From Utricularia gibba (lineage: Eukaryota > Streptophyta > Magnoliopsida > Lamiales > Lentibulariaceae): a stretch of DNA of 64,000 nucleotides. The notes below the pieces were generated by a model. The model was not told the origin of the DNA and did not search any database. It worked only from the letters and a program-made list of their open reading frames with translations. Positions 63,103 to 64,000 of the stretch are shown here, piece after piece (positions within the stretch are counted from its first letter, which is position 1; each line of letters opens with the position of its first letter). The stretch is from positions 1,550,001 to 1,614,000 of the forward strand of contig NEEC01000007.1 in NCBI GenBank assembly GCA_002189035.1. Reading direction: 5' to 3'. A program made the translations under genes and the position numbers.

Positions 63103-64000
63103 GAAGTGATCAGGTGACCGGTTCCTGTGTGTCGCCTTGCAAAATTTTGATTGTTTTGTAGCTTATAATATTATTATTCAAAGGAAGTCCTTGCCTTTCG
63201 GGAGGGTTGGATTATCTCCATGCTGCTGAAAAAATCCTGTATCTCGATTGGCTGAGATGAATGAGTTGCTGTATTCGGCAGAGTGGTGGTTCAGGGCTAC
63301 AACTGCCCTCTGCATCCTGCCAACTGACAAATACTTCAACCTGATAAGTCCATTTTGGCCATGCCAAGTCGAGTTCCCCTTGGTGCCAGGATGCCGATGT
63401 TACAAGTTTCGGAATGCCCAACTACTTTTTGTTCTTCACAGGAGTAACAAAGCTGCTTCCCTCGCTTTCGAGGATGCGGATAGCGTGACCGTCCCCACAC
63501 TGCATCACGTGCATTCGACTCTATAAACACGTATATATATAAAGGCAGATCCAACAGTTCCTGTCCCGGTCATTGCAAATACACATATGTATAGAAGATG
63601 CTCACTCTTTTCATAAATTGGAGCTAGATCCCTGAGTCACCGATAAACTAGTGTTGTAAAGTGGAACAGCTATTCTGGAGAGAAGGTCTGTACATCATTG
63701 TGATTCACAGTTAAATGGTGTTAACTCCCACAATTTAAAGGGAAAATTTGGTGTGTTAAACTGGCAAACCTGAGTCAAAAGCAGGAGGCATTCTCACTAA
63801 AGAGAAGATATGCATACTACAGTGAAATGATTTCTAGACGACGAATCGGATTCTGTGGTTAGATCAGGGAAGCATGAACACGCAGTCAAGTTACCTTGAT
63901 ATTTATAGAACTGGAAATGCTGGACGTTGGTTCTTTACATCTACCTCCAACAGAGCTTCACCTAAATTGAGGAAAATATGAGGCAGAGCCAAAGAGTACT
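63103..64000. other. DIM1 3' flank, no gene recognised
   Basis: The first ~500 bases probably include the DIM1 3' UTR. An 89-codon ATG frame at 63257-63526 is open but resembles nothing known. The final ~400 bases may be the 3' UTR of a gene beyond the window. Confidence 0.4.

Noticed and set aside
63257-63526. Open frame of 89 codons downstream of DIM1
   Set aside because: It probably lies in or beyond the DIM1 3' UTR; composition and motifs do not support a gene.

Overview
This window is nuclear DNA of a flowering plant, most likely a dicot; the species cannot be fixed from the sequence alone. The genes have GT-AG introns and the intergenic DNA is AT-rich. Every recognisable protein is a typical angiosperm family: NAC, DREB1/CBF, Hsf class B, GA 20-oxidase, PPR, remorin, SKU5-like. 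About 22 protein-coding genes lie in 64 kb. I found no rRNA, convincing tRNA, CRISPR array or intact transposon.

Left third (0-31 kb): trehalose-6-phosphate phosphatase (+), SKU5-similar multicopper-oxidase-like protein (+), VND-type NAC factor (-), OTP70-like PPR protein (-), UMP-CMP kinase (-), IRE-type AGC kinase (-), ribosomal protein uS10/RPS20 (-), the Sm-assembly chaperone ICln (-), a small protein with two WEEKPG motifs (+), an ACS10/ACS12-type aminotransferase (-) and, head-to-head with it, U2AF65 (+, to 35.7 kb).

Right half: bHLH factor (+), gibberellin 20-oxidase (-), urease accessory protein UreF (-), DREB1/CBF factor (-), a GARP factor resembling type-B response regulators but with no receiver domain (+), MATE transporter (+), XBAT32/33-type ankyrin-RING ligase (+), HsfB2 repressor (-), remorin (-), cytochrome b561 (-) and the 18S rRNA dimethyltransferase DIM1 (+). 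Most of these are regulatory or housekeeping genes that do not form one pathway. Their order matches, from memory, several Arabidopsis blocks (TPPA-SKS2; SKS1-OTP70-UMK4; IRE-RPS20-ICln; ACS12-bHLH-GA20ox-CBF-DTX50), so the window looks like a conserved ancestral segment.

Two observations stand out. (1) The ICln gene appears to have acquired the front end of its neighbour RPS20. About 280 bp upstream of ICln align with the RPS20 promoter (telo-box and GGCCCA elements), non-coding first exon, leader splice donor, leader intron and first seven codons. The old RPS20 start codon in the copy is changed to ATC. (2) Seven otherwise intact genes between 26 and 57 kb (ICln, U2AF65, GA20ox, DREB1, MATE, XBAT33-like, HsfB2) each contain at least one reading-frame break. 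Six of these are a single missing base inside a G or C run. This pattern suggests systematic consensus errors in the assembly rather than seven pseudogenes, and gene models on the raw sequence will be wrong at these points.
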